A DNA stretch of 23,596 bases from JAVWPP01 sp036635835 (GTDB lineage Bacteria > Bacillota > Clostridia > TANB77 > CAG-465): NCBI GenBank assembly GCA_036635835.1, contig JAVWPP010000018.1, forward strand, positions 1-23,596. The letters run 5' to 3'. Under the pieces are notes generated by a model. That model worked only from the letters and a program-made list of their open reading frames with translations, made no database searches and was not told where the DNA came from. Each line of letters begins with the position of its first letter. Position 1 is the first letter of the stretch. Positions 22,316 to 23,596 of this stretch are shown here, piece by piece. Position numbers and translations under genes: made by a program.

Positions 22316-22771
22316 ATGAGAAACGTAAGAGATGAAAAAAAGCCAAACAAAGACGGTTTTGTAGAGTTTGATGACTTTAACGAAGTAGAAGATACAAGCC
22401 CCCTTATAGGGCCAGAAAAAAAAGAGAAACCTAGTAAAGCAAAAAAAGAAAAGAAACAGCAGGAAAAATTAGAAAAGAAAAACGAAAAAATAGAAAAGAA
22501 AAACGAAAAAGCAGAAAAAAAGAACGAAAAAATAGAAAAAAAGAATGAAAAAAAATACGAGAAAAAGAGCGAACAAGCAGAGAAAAAGATCAAAAAGAGA
22601 AACAGTGCAGAAGATAAAGAGGAACAATTAATGGATATAGAAGAAAAAGAGCCTAAAGATATAAAAATGGAAGGCACAGAAAAAGTATGTGTAGTACTTA
22701 ATTTAATTACACTTCTTGCTTTAGCAGGATGTATAGGATATTTAATAGTACAAAACTACTTTATGCAGTAG
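22316..22771 (+). CDS. Lys/Glu-rich tail-anchored membrane protein, 151 aa
   Basis: Residues ~1-35 are acidic and polar. Residues ~36-100 are almost only Lys, Glu, Asn and Ala, with four 7-residue repeats (EKKNEKI type, residues 53-80) that should form one long charged helix. A second acidic stretch follows, then a single hydrophobic anchor near the C terminus (~124-147, VCVVLNLITLLALAGCIGYL). With the anchor last, the charged helix should face the cytoplasm. I do not recognise the family. The start is ATG 22316, seven bases after GGAGGG (22303-22308). The ATG at 22301 overlaps that site and would add five residues. It is followed by another small membrane protein and rsmE in one likely operon, at a place where prmA is often found in related genomes. 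Confidence 0.75.
   Translation: MRNVRDEKKPNKDGFVEFDDFNEVEDTSPLIGPEKKEKPSKAKKEKKQQEKLEKKNEKIEKKNEKAEKKNEKIEKKNEKKYEKKSEQAEKKIKKRNSAEDKEEQLMDIEEKEPKDIKMEGTEKVCVVLNLITLLALAGCIGYLIVQNYFMQ
22472..22555 (+). repeat. Four tandem 21-base repeats coding for heptads
   Basis: Units at 22472, 22493, 22514 and 22535 each encode EKKNEK plus one residue (I, A, I, K). The first two differ only in their last codon. Units three and four show synonymous changes (AAG/AAA, AAC/AAT). Purine-rich tandem units like this can change copy number by slippage without breaking the frame. Confidence 0.85.
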
Positions 22772-22779
22772 GTAAAAGC

Positions 22780-22944
22780 ATGGAAAAAAAAGAAATAGAC
22801 TATACAGAAAGAGCAAATAAAGCTAAAATAACAAGAGCAAAAAACAAGAAAAATAAGATAAAGTACTTATATTATCTAGTTATAATAGTGCTTGTAGCCC
22901 TTGTGCTTACTAACGTTGTAGCAGTTATACGAAATTTCAAATAA
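22780..22944 (+). CDS. Small single-pass membrane protein, 54 aa
   Basis: The N-terminal half is basic (ERANKAKITRAKNKKNKIK), followed by one hydrophobic segment (~31-49, YLVIIVLVALVLTNVVAVI) and a very short tail. The positive charge before the membrane segment predicts a cytoplasmic N terminus. I set the start at ATG 22780, 8 bases after the preceding stop, with a weak TAGGT as ribosome binding site. Reading from 22729 would overlap the previous gene by 43 bases and lacks a site. I do not recognise it. Its opposite charge to the Glu-rich parts of the preceding protein suggests, weakly, that the two could associate. Confidence 0.65.
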   Translation: MEKKEIDYTERANKAKITRAKNKKNKIKYLYYLVIIVLVALVLTNVVAVIRNFK

Positions 22945-22959
22945 AGCAAGGAGTAAAAA

Positions 22960-23596
22960 ATGGCTAAAAGATTTATAGTAGAAGAAAAAGATTTAAATAT
23001 ACAAGATACTTCCCTTATATTTTCAGGAGACGAAGTAAAACACGTGCATGTCCTAAGGTATAATATAGACGATGAAATATTAATAAACGAATATATATGC
23101 AGAGTTACAGGCATAACTAAAAAAACCATAGAGTGCGAAATTTTAAAAAAAGTATCAGTGCGCGGAGTGCCAAATGTGCATATTTCCCTGTATCAAGCCA
23201 TACTTAAATCAGACAAAATGGATTATGTAGTGCAAAAAGCCGTAGAGCTTGGCATTCATAGAGTTATACCGTTTACTAGTAAAAACATAGTAGTTAAACT
23301 AGATGAAAAGGATAAGATAAAAAAAGTAGAAAGATGGAATAAGATATCTAAAGAAGCTTCTAAGCAGTGCGCAAGAACAGATGTAATAGATGTAGCATCT
23401 ATAATAGATATTAAAGATATAGAAAAGCTTACTAAAGTTTACGATGCAGTTTTTTTTGCTTATGAAGCAGAAGATAAAAGCCTTAAAAAAGCTATAGATA
23501 AAATAAAAGAAGAAAAAGAAAAAAAACAAAAAGAAGAAAACAAAAATGAAAAAGAAAAAAGTAAAAATGAAAAAGCTAAACTATCTATTGCAATAA
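22960..23596 (+). CDS. rsmE: 16S rRNA (uracil(1498)-N(3))-methyltransferase, partial at the 3' end
   Basis: Methylates U1498 of 16S rRNA and belongs to the SPOUT knot methyltransferases. The first 212 codons are present and the window ends inside the gene. The N-terminal PUA-like part (about 1-70) has SGDEVKHVHVLRYNIDDEI. The SPOUT start is marked by LYQAILKSDKMDYVVQKAVELG and IPFTSKNIVVK, then VERWNKISKEASKQCARTDV, all typical of RsmE. Just before LSIAI, where the IGPEGG SAM-binding loop should follow outside the window, lies a Lys/Glu/Asn-rich stretch of about 27 residues (181-207) that I do not expect in this family. AAGGAG lies seven bases before the ATG, and the gene sits 15 bases after the 54-residue gene. 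Being near dnaJ is common in Firmicutes. Confidence 0.93.
   Translation, partial: MAKRFIVEEKDLNIQDTSLIFSGDEVKHVHVLRYNIDDEILINEYICRVTGITKKTIECEILKKVSVRGVPNVHISLYQAILKSDKMDYVVQKAVELGIHRVIPFTSKNIVVKLDEKDKIKKVERWNKISKEASKQCARTDVIDVASIIDIKDIEKLTKVYDAVFFAYEAEDKSLKKAIDKIKEEKEKKQKEENKNEKEKSKNEKAKLSIAI

Noticed and set aside
22246..22677. 143-residue minus-strand reading frame rich in Phe and Ser
   Set aside because: It is the antisense of the AAA/GAA-rich repeat gene. Its low-complexity composition is explained entirely by that, and it has no ribosome binding site.
1..23596. CRISPR array, tRNA, rRNA or insertion sequence
   Set aside because: I looked for regularly spaced repeats, tRNA-like cloverleaf ends, conserved rRNA stretches and transposase motifs on both strands and saw none.

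Overview
This window is strongly AT-rich (around 30% GC by eye). It uses ATA, AGA and AAA codons heavily, has strong AGGAGG-type ribosome binding sites and TTGACA/TATAAT promoters, and carries a CIRCE-controlled hrcA-grpE-dnaK-dnaJ operon beside an oxygen-sensitive class III ribonucleotide reductase operon. That combination points to an anaerobic Firmicute of class Clostridia, probably a gut-type uncultured lineage. Most genes are chromosomal housekeeping genes on the + strand. I see no rRNA, tRNA, CRISPR array, transposase or prophage block.

Layout. (1) 1-1969: the end of an upstream transcription unit, then three small or medium membrane proteins of unknown function, two on + and one on -, meeting at a shared terminator. 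(2) 1970-5997: an nrd regulatory region with two pairs of NrdR-box-like sites, each pair spaced exactly 31 bp, then nrdD, a 90-residue protein ending in a copy of the NrdD glycyl-radical segment, nrdG and nrdR. (3) 6000-12949: single-gene units for an ABC-F ATPase, an intracellular GH13 alpha-glycosidase, a membrane-anchored DUF5050-like protein and a B12-binding radical SAM protein. (4) 12970-16872: a membrane-anchored acidic small protein, a YmfF/YmfH-like M16 peptidase pair, and an amidase with two SH3b domains. (5) 16873-21950: a gene-free stretch with a nested inverted repeat, then the CIRCE-controlled heat-shock operon. (6) 21953-23596: a 42-residue gene on -, a Lys/Glu-rich tail-anchored protein, a 54-residue membrane protein, and rsmE cut by the window end.

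How the genes work together. NrdD makes dNTPs anaerobically, NrdG installs its glycyl radical, and NrdR represses the operon through ATP-cone sensing. HrcA represses the chaperone operon whose products (DnaK, GrpE, DnaJ) refold proteins.

The most interesting item is the small gene between nrdD and nrdG. It joins an unfamiliar ~50-residue N-terminal part to a 32-residue segment identical to the NrdD radical loop. At DNA level the two copies differ at only 3 of 96 bases, all synonymous. By analogy with YfiD/GrcA, the spare glycyl-radical domain of pyruvate formate-lyase, it may be a repair module for oxygen-damaged NrdD. That is inference. I recall short database proteins annotated as anaerobic NTP reductase, so the family itself may be catalogued even if its role is not described.
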